DNA of 39,582 bases, taken from the NCBI GenBank assembly GCA_031278095.1, contig JAITLC010000081.1, forward strand, positions 1 through 39,582. Reading direction: 5' to 3'. A program made the position numbers and the translations under genes. This document shows, in pieces, positions 15,373 through 23,959 of this stretch. The number at the start of each line of letters is the position of its first letter. Position 1 is the first letter of the stretch. The notes beneath the pieces were generated by a model. The model was not told where the DNA came from. It searched no databases and worked only from the letters and a program-made list of their open reading frames with translations. This DNA is from Treponema sp. (lineage in GTDB: Bacteria; Spirochaetota; Spirochaetia; Treponematales; Breznakiellaceae).

Positions 15373-16278
15373 CTATTCCTTCACGCCGCCCACATTGAGG
15401 CCTACCACAAAGTAACGCTGCATGAAGGGGTAAACCACGAGAATAGGGAGGGCGGCTATAACGGTTACCGCCGCGCGGATACTCACCGGGGTTACCATGC
15501 CGGCGGTACTCTGCATGGACATAGAACCCACATCGCCGGCGCTCTTCGCCTGGCTCTGGCTGGACTGAATGTACTCCATCAGCTTGTATTGAAGCGTATG
15601 GAGCCTCGCCTCGCCTGAGTTGTAGATGAGGGTATCAAACCATGCGTTCCAGGAGTCCACCGCTACGAAAAGGGCGATCGTCGCCAGTACCGGCAGACAT
15701 AAGGGCAGAATGATGCGGATGAAGATCCGGAAATCACCACAGCCGTCTATCTTGGCAGATTCGATTATGCTTTCAGGCAGGCTCTTCATGTAGGTGCGGA
15801 TCACCACAAAGTTAAAGGCATTAACGATGCCCGGCACAATGTACACAAAAAAACTATTGGTAAGGTGGAGACTTCTCATAAGAAAATAATTTGGAATAAG
15901 CCCTGCGTTTACGTACATCGACAGAATCAGTACCATGGTAAAGGGCTTGCGGAGCACAAATTCCCTGCGGGAAAGGGCAAAGGCTATCATTGATGTAAAA
16001 AATACGTTTACAACAGTGTTTATCACTGTCCGTGCTACGGAAATAAAGAATGCGTTATAAATAGTACCGGTAGCAAAAACAATCTTGTAATTTTGCAATG
16101 AAAATTTACGGGGCCAGAATGTAATGCCGCCCCGGAGGGTATCGGTTGCCTGATTCAGGGAAACCGCAATGGTGTTCCAGAAAGGATAGAGGGTACATAC
16201 GATAATCAAAACCATAACAAGGGTATTTACGGATTGAAAAACAGCATTTTCTATTTTGGATAATGTCCAGACTTTCAT
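15373..16278 (-). CDS. Sugar ABC transporter permease, LplC/YtcP type
   Basis: This is the second inner-membrane permease of a CUT1-type importer for oligosaccharides or related compounds. Six hydrophobic segments are visible; the cytoplasmic EAA loop reads ESAKIDGCGDFRIF followed by IILPL, which docks the ATPase. The C-terminus PFMQRYFVVGLNVGGVKE is characteristic of the LplC/YtcP group. The start overlaps the stop of the upstream permease by 1 base (TAATG). No ATPase gene is in the operon. A terminator-like hairpin follows. Confidence 0.92.
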   Translation of the reverse strand: MKVWTLSKIENAVFQSVNTLVMVLIIVCTLYPFWNTIAVSLNQATDTLRGGITFWPRKFSLQNYKIVFATGTIYNAFFISVARTVINTVVNVFFTSMIAFALSRREFVLRKPFTMVLILSMYVNAGLIPNYFLMRSLHLTNSFFVYIVPGIVNAFNFVVIRTYMKSLPESIIESAKIDGCGDFRIFIRIILPLCLPVLATIALFVAVDSWNAWFDTLIYNSGEARLHTLQYKLMEYIQSSQSQAKSAGDVGSMSMQSTAGMVTPVSIRAAVTVIAALPILVVYPFMQRYFVVGLNVGGVKE

Positions 16279-17222
16279 TATATCAAACGCTCCTCTCCGG
16301 CCCGCCTTGCGATCCAGTTGGCAATAAAAATCAAGGTAACATTGACCAGATTCTTGAACATCCCCGCAGCGGTGGCCAGGGAGAAGTTGTTATTGCGGAA
16401 GCCGAAGACCAGTACAAAGACATCAATGGTATCGGACACATCCTGGATAAGCCCGTTCCGCAGGAGGTACTGGAGTTCAAAACCGGCGTTCATAATATTG
16501 CCGATGCTCATAATCATCATGATGATTATGGTAGGTTTTATTCCCGGCAGGGTAATATGCCACATCTTGTGGTACCGGTTACAGCCGTCGATCTCGGCAG
16601 CTTCGTAAAGGGTAGGATCGATACCCACAATGGCCGCCAGGTATATAATCGTGTTCCAGCCTACCTCCTTCCAGACATAGGCGGCGCCCACGATTCCCCA
16701 GAAATATTTGGGCATGCCCAGCCATAGCAACGGTTCCTTGATAAGGCCCAGGGCCATGAGGACTTCGTTGATCGCCCCCGAATCCGGGGATAACATATTG
16801 GATACGAGACCCGTTACAATGACCCAGGAAAGAAAGTGGGGAAGGTACGATATGGTCTGAACAGTCCGTTTGAAGAATACCTTTCTTATTTCGTTGAGGA
16901 GCAGGGCAAAGGAGATAGCCGTAATATAACCCAGTGTCATGTTGATAAGGCTCATGCACACCGAGTTACGGATGGTTCGCAGGAACACCTGATCCCGGAA
17001 AAGGAAGATGAACCAGCGGAAGCCTGCCCATTCCTGTTTGAGGAAGGTTCGGGCAGGCCTGAAATTCTGGAAGGCCATTGTCCAGCCCCAGAGGGGCACA
17101 TAAGAAAAGAGAATGACGTAAAGGACAAGGGGCAGGGACATGAAGACAAGCTGCCTTTGGAGAACCAGTTTCTGGAAAAAGGTTTTCTCCCCGTGCATCT
17201 GTTTCTCTGCAGCCTTCATCAT
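16278..17222 (-). CDS. Sugar ABC transporter permease, LplB/YteP type
   Basis: This is the first permease of the importer and pairs with the next gene. After a cytoplasmic N-terminus it has six membrane segments, with LplB-type marks VPLWGWTMAFQNFRP, TISYLPHFLSWVIV and the EAA loop EAAEIDGCNRYHKMW then ITLPGI. The length of 314 is typical. AGAGG stands 7 bases before ATG 17222, and the gene follows the binding-protein gene by 24 bases. The CUT1 arrangement is binding protein, permease, permease. Confidence 0.93.
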   Translation of the reverse strand: MMKAAEKQMHGEKTFFQKLVLQRQLVFMSLPLVLYVILFSYVPLWGWTMAFQNFRPARTFLKQEWAGFRWFIFLFRDQVFLRTIRNSVCMSLINMTLGYITAISFALLLNEIRKVFFKRTVQTISYLPHFLSWVIVTGLVSNMLSPDSGAINEVLMALGLIKEPLLWLGMPKYFWGIVGAAYVWKEVGWNTIIYLAAIVGIDPTLYEAAEIDGCNRYHKMWHITLPGIKPTIIIMMIMSIGNIMNAGFELQYLLRNGLIQDVSDTIDVFVLVFGFRNNNFSLATAAGMFKNLVNVTLIFIANWIARRAGEERLI

Positions 17223-17246
17223 GTCCGCGCCTCTTTTAACAGAGTT

Positions 17247-18902
17247 TTATTTACCGCCCCAGTCCTTGATCCGCTGGTTGAGCTGGCCCTGCATATAGAC
17301 CTCGTACTGGGCAATTCCATCGGCCTTCAACTGGTTCACATAGGCGGCCCACTGGGTTTCAAACTGGGCGGGCGCGCAGGTGATCACCTGAGGCAGCATC
17401 TTCTTCATGGTCTCGGTAGCCTTCGCCATGGCCATCTGGGCTTCCGATCCATCGGGAGGATTGGGCATACTCCAGGTGGGGAACCACAGCGTGTTGGGCG
17501 GAGGATCCTTGTCCATCAGTTCGTTGGAGCTGGTTACGCCATACGCGGCAAAGAGTTCCTTGTCTTCGGGCTTCAGCATCGCTTCCCTTTCGGGATAGTA
17601 CCAGGAAAGGTCGGTGGGATACCCGTCTTTGAAGGAGCCTTCCCACTTGGGGAACACATCCCGCATCAGGAGATTGGTGTTGGCAACCTGCCATGCATCG
17701 TTCTGCCAATTGGCCCGTTGCTCCGGAGTCCTGTAGGGCTTTTTGCTTGAATCGTACTGCCAGTCCTGGCCTTCGATGCCCCAGCTTGCGGTGCGCTGGA
17801 ATTCTTCACTCATGTACGCGTTGATAAAGCGCATGATCCGGGCAGGATCTTTTGCCTTGATGCTGATGCCGCCGCCGCGTCCTAAGTTGGGAATCGGGAG
17901 GTTCCGGTACCGGGGCCTAATGCTCTTGTCGAACACAATGGGCAGACCTGCAAAGCTGCGATTGTAGCGTCCCGTATCCCGCAGGGAATAGTCAGCCTGG
18001 TTGAACTGCCAGTACTGGTCATGCATACCGAGCACCCGGCCGGAAGAGAGCTTTGCCAAATACTGATCGTAGTTATCTACGAAAGCCGTCTTGTCGATAT
18101 AACCCTGGGCGTTGAGTTCGTTGAGTTTCTTGAACCAGCGTTTGGAAATGTCCTGGGTAAAGAAGTTTTCATACTTGTAGGTTTTGGGATCGACCGTGCC
18201 GTTCCCCTCGTTGGGGTAACCTGCCAGGAAGTTCGGAGGATTCCAGAGGCAGAAAGCATGCCAATCGTAGGTAAGGATAGTGAAGGGAATGGTTGCCGCT
18301 CCCTCAATGGTGGGATGTTTCTTCGCATAGTTGATGAGAAGGTCGAAATACTCATCCATGGCGGTAATCTTGGGATAGCCGGCTTCCTTGAGGACTTCCT
18401 TCTGTACCCAGAGTGCGGAATCGTTGTAATCCGGCTGCTGATACTGACCGTGAACGATACCGTAGTTGATCAAATAGTAAATGTGCCCATCGGCAGGCCA
18501 TTTAGCCTTTTCCCAGTTGCCGGAATCCTTCAGATGCCATTCGACATTGGGGGCTTCTTTCTCTATGAGGTCTTCAAGGGGGATCATGGCGCCCGCATCG
18601 ATAAAGGCGGTTTCGTTAAGTTCAATGATATCCGGATAATCGCCGGAAGCGATCATGACACCCCGTTTCTGATCCCGGTCGCCGACCAGAATGTCCCATT
18701 TGATGGTGACATTGAGCTTTTCCTTCATCAGCTTGTAGAATTTGTTGTCCGCCGGGGGCTGCTGCCGCTGGGCCTGGGTGAATACCGAAATTTCAATCGG
18801 ATAATTGGGGTCGCTGGAAGCCGCCTTCTGATCGTTTTTACCGCCGGCAAAGGCCAATGAGGCAAGACAGAGGAGCATCAACACGACAATGATTTTCTTC
18901 AT
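17247..18902 (-). CDS. Extracellular sugar-binding protein, LplA/YtcQ type
   Basis: This is the high-affinity binding component of the CUT1 importer encoded downstream. A cleavable signal peptide (MKKIIVVLMLLCLASLAFA, cut before GGKND) is followed by a large type II binding fold of about 530 residues. Features include the early KWDILVGDRDQKRGVMIASGDYPDIIEL segment and an aromatic-rich binding region (YYLINYGIVHGQYQQPDY, WHAFCLWNPPN). The Cys in the signal peptide is not in a lipobox. AGGAGG lies 5 bases before the ATG, so high expression is likely. The histidine kinase gene just upstream on the same strand probably controls it. The ligand is unknown; pectin- or xylan-derived oligosaccharides are common for this group. 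Confidence 0.92.
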   Translation of the reverse strand: MKKIIVVLMLLCLASLAFAGGKNDQKAASSDPNYPIEISVFTQAQRQQPPADNKFYKLMKEKLNVTIKWDILVGDRDQKRGVMIASGDYPDIIELNETAFIDAGAMIPLEDLIEKEAPNVEWHLKDSGNWEKAKWPADGHIYYLINYGIVHGQYQQPDYNDSALWVQKEVLKEAGYPKITAMDEYFDLLINYAKKHPTIEGAATIPFTILTYDWHAFCLWNPPNFLAGYPNEGNGTVDPKTYKYENFFTQDISKRWFKKLNELNAQGYIDKTAFVDNYDQYLAKLSSGRVLGMHDQYWQFNQADYSLRDTGRYNRSFAGLPIVFDKSIRPRYRNLPIPNLGRGGGISIKAKDPARIMRFINAYMSEEFQRTASWGIEGQDWQYDSSKKPYRTPEQRANWQNDAWQVANTNLLMRDVFPKWEGSFKDGYPTDLSWYYPEREAMLKPEDKELFAAYGVTSSNELMDKDPPPNTLWFPTWSMPNPPDGSEAQMAMAKATETMKKMLPQVITCAPAQFETQWAAYVNQLKADGIAQYEVYMQGQLNQRIKDWGGK

Positions 18903-19082
18903 AGTTTCCTCCTAAAGAAAGTAATTTCTGGGCATCTTGTGAATATTCAAAAGGCGCCTCTATATGATTTTATCATGAGCCTTGATAGGAAAGTATCAGG
19001 AGTTTTCCCTATTAACACATACAGAGCGAAGGCCGCATGTTTGATTCGTGCCGAGTGCAACCACCTCATGAGAACAACATAC

Positions 19083-19104
19083 CCCGTCCGCTTGCGCGGG
19101 GTTG
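19083..19104. terminator. GC-rich hairpin after the histidine kinase gene
   Basis: CCCCG and CGGGG arms around CCGCTTG lie about 40 bases downstream of the kinase stop (minus strand). No T-run follows, so termination is only possible. Confidence 0.3.
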
Positions 19105-19105
19105 T

Positions 19106-19141
19106 TGATTGGAAGGCGGAGATACATACCCCGAGGTATCT
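19106..19141. repeat. Repeat family 2, copy 3
   Basis: About 26 of the first 31 bases match 15304-15334. It lies directly after the histidine kinase stop, just as the other copy follows the permease stop. Confidence 0.55.
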
Positions 19142-19145
19142 TCGT

Positions 19146-21242
19146 TCAGTTTTTAGGCTTGGCAAACATATTCTCAAGGGGCATGGTAATTTCCACTGCC
19201 GTGAAACCTTTCCGGGAACGGAGACAGTATTCGGCTCCCAGTTGGTGGGCCCGGTATTCCATTGAACGGAGCCCCAAGCCTTCCCGGTCGCGTCTGTTCC
19301 CTTTGCCCATTCCTTTACCGTTGTCCCTCACCTGGAGACGCAGAAAGGAATCTTCGACGCTCAGCTTTACCCGGACAAATTCCGCTCCCGAATGCTTCAC
19401 CACATTCTGCAGAGCCTCCTGGATGATCCGGTAGATGTTGATCTCCTGGTTGCGGTTCAGGGGGAGAGGATCGGGCGCCTTCCATGAAAGACTACAGTGC
19501 AGCCCTCCTTCCCGGCTGATACTGTCGCAGAGCCCTGCAATGGCCTCCCGAAGCCCGAAGGCATCCAGATCCATAGGAAAAGAATCGTGGGCATAACGGC
19601 GTGTACGGATCAGGGTTTCATCAATAAGTTCCGAGAGTTCATGCAGAAAAACTGCCGGCGTATCCTGAACGGCAAGGCTCTTGCAGAACATGGAAATTCC
19701 GGCCAGTCTTTGGCAGATATCGTCATGGAGGTCGGCGCTGAAACGCCGCCGTTCAAGGTCGCTGATCCTGAGAACCTCGGCTTCCACGGCAATACGGCGT
19801 TCCGCCTCTTCCTTGAGTTTCCGGTTTACCTCAAGAAGATCCTTGGTGCGGTAGGCCACTTCCTGTTCAAGCTTGCGGGAACGTTCCTTTTCATCATCCA
19901 GGGAACGGAGCCGTTTTACCGTATTGGCAATAAAGACAGATGCGCTGGACATCTGGGGATACACCTGATCGGGAGCCTCGTAAAGGACAAAGCCCAGGTA
20001 CTCATTTCCGGAACGGAAATGAAAAAGACAGAGATCCTGAAACTCTTCTTTGGTTTTTAATTTCCTGAAAAAAGAGCCTATATCCATAGCCGGAGGACTT
20101 TCCGCAAAAGAGAGATCCCTGCCCCCGGAACGTTCAAAAACCAGATATCCTGTTTCGCCGATGTTTTTCAGAGCGTCGCCGTAGAGAATAAAGTAGAAAC
20201 TCTGCACATGAAGGTTGGTTAAAAAACCCTGCAGGTAGGGAATCATGGCGGGAAGAGAATCAATAAGGGCCAGATTGTGTCCTAGGGAATTCACATTGAG
20301 TGAATAAATTTCCGATTTGATGATGTCATAGGGAGCGGCACTCATGGCCGGCAGAATCCCTTCCGTACCACGTCTTGCGTCTTCAGACTTTTCCGGGCAT
20401 CCGCAGGAGGAACGCAGTATCAGTGTCGATTCAACATAGATGATCCTGGGTACAGCAATCCCCCGTATAAGATCCCGGATGGCGCGGACGGCCATGCTGC
20501 CCTGTTCCGAAAGGGACTGACGTACCGTGGTAAGGGGCGGATTTACCAGTTGAGCCTGGCCTATATCGTCAAACCCCGTTACCGGGCAGTTCCGCCACCG
20601 GGGATCGGACAGGCTCTGCAGCAGTTCCTGAATACCGATGGCAATATTGTCGCTTGCGGCAACAATGCAATCCGGCGGCTCAGGATGAACGGCAATGTGA
20701 TTCCGCATGATCTCCATACCGGAAAGCTCATTGAAGATACCGCTGTATACCCTTCCCCGAATTCCCGGAAAGGCCCGTTCTCCGCCCTTAATCGCCTTTA
20801 GGAACACATCTTCCCGAACAATATTATCCTGATGCTTTGCCGGACCCCCCACATAGATAAAATCCCGGTAGCCGTGGGTCATGATAAGGTGTTCCATGAG
20901 GAGTTCCATGGATTCCCGGTTCTTGACAATAATCGAAGGATAATCGAAGAGCCGCATACCGATGGAAACAAAGGGAACCTGAGAGGTCATGGCCCTCAGT
21001 TCCGAAGGGGCGGCAATTTCACTCTCGTCGGTAAAAACCGAAGAGAGGAGGAGTATGCCGTCTGCGGCAATGAGCTTCCAGGCGGGAATGGTTTCCGTAC
21101 CGGATTTACTCTTCCCGTTCAGCGCCTCACCCTGAACAGAGAGCAGGCCGATACCCAGTTTGCGGGCCTCTTCCCTCACCCCCCGGTACACCGAAAGCTG
21201 GTACTCACCATCCAGGTTGTTAAGAAACAGGGCTATGCGCAT
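19146..21242 (-). CDS. Histidine kinase with an N-terminal LacI-type sugar-sensor domain
   Basis: This is a cytoplasmic sensor kinase. Residues 1-290 form a LacI/periplasmic-binding-like domain without the DNA-binding helix-turn-helix (MRIALFLNNLDGEYQLSVYRG, DCIVAASDNIAIGIQELL, GFDDIGQAQLVNPPLTTVRQ) that ends in an SSCGC motif (278-282). A GAF-like region follows (300-440), then a coiled coil (445-495), the HisKA_3 phosphoacceptor (His506 in SADLHDDICQRLAGI) and a HATPase (N-box around 607-618, DNGKGM 641-646, GLGLRSM). There is no membrane segment, so the ligand should be intracellular. The likely partner is the divergent NarL-type regulator at 21400, the likely target the importer operon downstream. 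In other LplABC systems this role is played by membrane YesM-type kinases, so this architecture is unusual. Confidence 0.87.
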   Translation of the reverse strand: MRIALFLNNLDGEYQLSVYRGVREEARKLGIGLLSVQGEALNGKSKSGTETIPAWKLIAADGILLLSSVFTDESEIAAPSELRAMTSQVPFVSIGMRLFDYPSIIVKNRESMELLMEHLIMTHGYRDFIYVGGPAKHQDNIVREDVFLKAIKGGERAFPGIRGRVYSGIFNELSGMEIMRNHIAVHPEPPDCIVAASDNIAIGIQELLQSLSDPRWRNCPVTGFDDIGQAQLVNPPLTTVRQSLSEQGSMAVRAIRDLIRGIAVPRIIYVESTLILRSSCGCPEKSEDARRGTEGILPAMSAAPYDIIKSEIYSLNVNSLGHNLALIDSLPAMIPYLQGFLTNLHVQSFYFILYGDALKNIGETGYLVFERSGGRDLSFAESPPAMDIGSFFRKLKTKEEFQDLCLFHFRSGNEYLGFVLYEAPDQVYPQMSSASVFIANTVKRLRSLDDEKERSRKLEQEVAYRTKDLLEVNRKLKEEAERRIAVEAEVLRISDLERRRFSADLHDDICQRLAGISMFCKSLAVQDTPAVFLHELSELIDETLIRTRRYAHDSFPMDLDAFGLREAIAGLCDSISREGGLHCSLSWKAPDPLPLNRNQEINIYRIIQEALQNVVKHSGAEFVRVKLSVEDSFLRLQVRDNGKGMGKGNRRDREGLGLRSMEYRAHQLGAEYCLRSRKGFTAVEITMPLENMFAKPKN

Positions 21243-21259
21243 TTATCTTTTAACACCAT

Positions 21260-21296
21260 GAGGCTGTTCCAAAACTTCAGCTTTTGGAACAGCCTC
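21260..21296. repeat. Family 1 palindrome in the kinase/regulator divergent region
   Basis: GAGGCTGTTCCAAAA and TTTTGGAACAGCCTC form a perfect 15-bp stem around CTTCAGC, only 17 bases from the kinase start. In RNA it would sit in the kinase 5' leader. Confidence 0.88.
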
Positions 21297-21339
21297 CTTA
21301 GATTTAGAGGAAAAACCGGGCCTTTGCCGGTTTTTCCAG

Positions 21340-21377
21340 GAACTTGTTTTAAACCAGCCGGGTTTTGGAACAAGCTC
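21340..21377. repeat. Second family 1 palindrome in the same region
   Basis: GAACTTGTTTTAAACC and GGTTTTGGAACAAGCTC face each other around AGCCG. The right half equals the copy at 31261-31298 over its core. Confidence 0.75.
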
Positions 21378-21399
21378 CCATGTATAGGGAAATTATACT

Positions 21400-22089
21400 A
21401 TGGTTAAACGGTTTTTGCCAAAGTATAATGAATCCATGCCTGCGGTAAAAGTCATGATCGTAGAGGATCATCCGCTCTTTAGTAAGGGTTTAAGTTCTCT
21501 TATCATCAGCCAGGGATCGTATTCCGTGGTGGGAGAGGCAAAGGACTCCGCGGAGGCCTTCAAACTTGCCGAAGAGGAACAGCCGGATCTCGCTATTGTG
21601 GATCTCAACCTGGGAGACGAAGATGGTCTCGATCTGCTCAAAGAGCTGCACAGCCGGTTTCCGGGAATTGCGGTACTGGTGCTTTCCATGCACGACGAAC
21701 GCTACTATGCCGAGCGTGTGCTCAATGCCGGCGGGCGGGGCTACATCATGAAGGCCGAAGCGGGCAACAAGGTTGTGGAGGCAATTGAAACGGTTCTGGG
21801 GGGAAAGATCTACCTCAGCAAGGCCGAACAGGAGCGGCTTTCGGAATACCTGGCGCCCAGCCAGGGGAAAGCAGGCCCTTTTGCCTCTGTCGAAAAACTT
21901 TCCGACCGGCAGCTCCAGATATTCAGCCTCCTTGGGAAAGGGCTGGGCACGGTGGAGATTGCGGCAAAGCTCAACCTGAGTGTAAAAACCATTGACACCC
22001 ACAAAGAGCACATCAAGATCAAGCTCCACTGCAATACCACCCAGGAACTCAGGCAGCTTGCCATCGAATGGGTCAACCGTCCTGCGTAA
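21400..22089 (+). CDS. NarL/FixJ-type response regulator
   Basis: A receiver domain (MIVEDHPLF, phospho-acceptor Asp in IVDLNLG, VLVLSMHDE, conserved Lys in YIMKAEA) is joined to a LuxR-type helix-turn-helix (LSDRQLQIFSLLGKGLGTVEIAAKLNLSVKTIDTH). ATG 21400 has GGGA 9 bases upstream; ATG 21436 (MPAVKVMIVEDH) gives the more usual N-terminus but has no ribosome site. Its divergent neighbour is a HisKA_3 kinase, the class that partners NarL regulators. It therefore probably transmits the kinase's sugar signal to the binding-protein promoter. Confidence 0.92.
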   Translation: MVKRFLPKYNESMPAVKVMIVEDHPLFSKGLSSLIISQGSYSVVGEAKDSAEAFKLAEEEQPDLAIVDLNLGDEDGLDLLKELHSRFPGIAVLVLSMHDERYYAERVLNAGGRGYIMKAEAGNKVVEAIETVLGGKIYLSKAEQERLSEYLAPSQGKAGPFASVEKLSDRQLQIFSLLGKGLGTVEIAAKLNLSVKTIDTHKEHIKIKLHCNTTQELRQLAIEWVNRPA

Positions 22090-22167
22090 AACAGGAACGC
22101 AGAATGAACGGAACGCTGGCGGCAAAACAACTTCACGGCAATATGTTGAAAGCTAATGGTCTCTTTA

Positions 22168-23952
22168 CTACAGATCCAGATCCTTACTTTCAACTTTCTT
22201 TTGCACATAGTCTGCAAAATCCGCGATTTTCATGGGCTCAAGCTGCCTTCCGTCCCTCAGCCGGATTGAAACCGTGCCTTCGTCCATCTCCCGCTGGCCT
22301 GCCACCAGCATGTAGGGGATCTTCCGGTTCTGACAGTTACGGATCTTGGCGTTAAGCCTGTCGTCATCCAGCTCCGCGCTGACCCGCAGATCGTACCCTC
22401 TTTCGCGGGACCTGGCCTTGAGGCAGGCCGTTATTTTTTTGACGTAATCGTTGAAGCCCTCGGCCACGGGGATGACCGCTATCTGCTCCGGAGCAATCCA
22501 TACAGGGAAGGCGCCGCCGAAGTGTTCGATAAGTACCCCGAAGAAACGTTCAAGACTCCCCAGCAGGGCCCGGTGAACCATGTAGGGGCGTTTATGCTGA
22601 CCGTCGGCATCGACAAAGGTCATGTCGAAACGTTCAGGCTCGTTGAAGTCGAACTGGATTGTAGTCATCTGCCATTCCCGGCCCAGCGCGTCCTTTATCT
22701 TGAGATCGATCTTGGGCCCATAGAATGCGCCGCCGCCCTCGTCGATCTCGTAGGCCAGCCCTTCGGCTTTTACCGCCTTGCGGAGGCTCTCCAGGGCGGC
22801 ATCCCAGCGGCTCTGTTCCCCCACCGATTCGGCAGGCTTGGTCGCAAGATAGGCCTTGATGTCCTTAAAGCCGAAAACCTTCCAAATCCACAGGCTGAAG
22901 CGCAGCACTTCAAGAATTTCACCTTCCATCTGTTCAGGGGTACAGAAAATGTGTGCGTCGTCCTGGGTAAAGCCCCGCACCCGCAAAAGGCCGTGGAGAA
23001 CACCGCTCCGTTCGTAACGATAAACTGTACCCAGTTCCGCCCAGCGCAAGGGCAGATCCCTGTAGCTTCGCTGTTTGTTTTTGTAGATCATGATATGGAA
23101 GGGACAGTTCATCGGTTTGATGATGTAATCCTGCTTGTCGATCTCCATGGGGCTATACATGTTGTCCTTGTAGAAACCCAGATGCCCGGAAGTTTCCCAG
23201 AGCCAACTCTTGCCGATGTGGGGCGTATAAAGAATTTCGTAGCCGTTACGGTAGTGCTCTCTGCGCCAGAAATCCTCAATGGCTACCCTCATGCGGCCGC
23301 CGTTGGGATGCCAGTAGATGAGCCCTGCCCCGGCTTCCTCGTGGATCGAGTAGAGATCCAGATCCTTACCCAGCCGACGGTGATCCCGCTTCTCAACTTC
23401 ATCAAGGAAGGCAAGGTATGACTTGAGATCCTTGGGATTCTCCCACGCGGTACCGTAGATCCGGGTAAGCATGGGCCGGTTCTCATCCCCCCGCCAGTAA
23501 GCCCCGGCAATGTTCATCAGTTTGAAGGCTGCGGAGTTGATCTCCCTGGTGTTCGCCACATGGGGGCCGCGGCAGAGATCTGCCCAGAGACATGTACCGC
23601 CCGAATCCCGGTTTTCGTACACGGTGATGGTTTCCCCATGAGGAAGCTCGTTGATAAGTTCGATCTTGAACTCTTCGGAGACGAAACGCTTCAGGGCATC
23701 CTCCCGGCTCAGTTCCACCCGCACCAGATCGAGTCTTGAATCGATGAGCCTCTTCATTTCAGCTTCAATGGCGGGGAGATCCTCATTGGAAATGGGCCCG
23801 GGGAGGAGGAAATCGTAATAAAAACCGCTTTCGATTGAAGGGCCGATGGCTGCCTTCGTACCGGGGAACAGCGTAGTTACCGCCTGGGCCATGACGTGAC
23901 TCACCGAGTGGCGGATAAGGGATAGACATTCTTCTTTTTGGTTGGCAGACAT
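22168..23952 (-). CDS. thrS: Threonyl-tRNA synthetase lacking the TGS domain
   Basis: ThrRS charges tRNA-Thr. The start at ATG 23952 is fixed by AGGAGG 6 bases upstream; translation upstream of it would run through the leader. The protein (594 residues) begins almost directly with the editing domain: HSVSHVMAQ and DLCRGPHVANT supply the His/Cys zinc-like editing pocket. The class II core shows MNCPFHI, RYERSGVLHGLLRVRGFTQDD, KIDLKIKDALGREWQ and HRALLGSLERFFGVL; the anticodon-binding domain covers the last 100 residues. The N-terminal TGS domain of the long bacterial form is missing. Expression is predicted to be governed by the T-box leader at 23960-24310. Confidence 0.96.
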   Translation of the reverse strand: MSANQKEECLSLIRHSVSHVMAQAVTTLFPGTKAAIGPSIESGFYYDFLLPGPISNEDLPAIEAEMKRLIDSRLDLVRVELSREDALKRFVSEEFKIELINELPHGETITVYENRDSGGTCLWADLCRGPHVANTREINSAAFKLMNIAGAYWRGDENRPMLTRIYGTAWENPKDLKSYLAFLDEVEKRDHRRLGKDLDLYSIHEEAGAGLIYWHPNGGRMRVAIEDFWRREHYRNGYEILYTPHIGKSWLWETSGHLGFYKDNMYSPMEIDKQDYIIKPMNCPFHIMIYKNKQRSYRDLPLRWAELGTVYRYERSGVLHGLLRVRGFTQDDAHIFCTPEQMEGEILEVLRFSLWIWKVFGFKDIKAYLATKPAESVGEQSRWDAALESLRKAVKAEGLAYEIDEGGGAFYGPKIDLKIKDALGREWQMTTIQFDFNEPERFDMTFVDADGQHKRPYMVHRALLGSLERFFGVLIEHFGGAFPVWIAPEQIAVIPVAEGFNDYVKKITACLKARSRERGYDLRVSAELDDDRLNAKIRNCQNRKIPYMLVAGQREMDEGTVSIRLRDGRQLEPMKIADFADYVQKKVESKDLDL

Positions 23953-23959
23953 ATGGCAC

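Noticed and set aside
15213-15398. 61-codon plus-strand ORF
   Set aside because: No ribosome site, begins inside a palindromic repeat and overlaps the permease 3' end; no recognisable features.
16836-17750. Plus-strand frame of 304 codons
   Set aside because: It runs across the antisense of two importer genes and has no recognisable domain.
18939-19265. Frames on both strands between the kinase and binding-protein genes that vaguely resemble a gene remnant
   Set aside because: No family similarity that I can support, and the region holds repeats; I keep only the repeat and hairpin.
22522-23421. Plus-strand frame of 299 codons
   Set aside because: Entirely antisense to thrS, with no family motifs.
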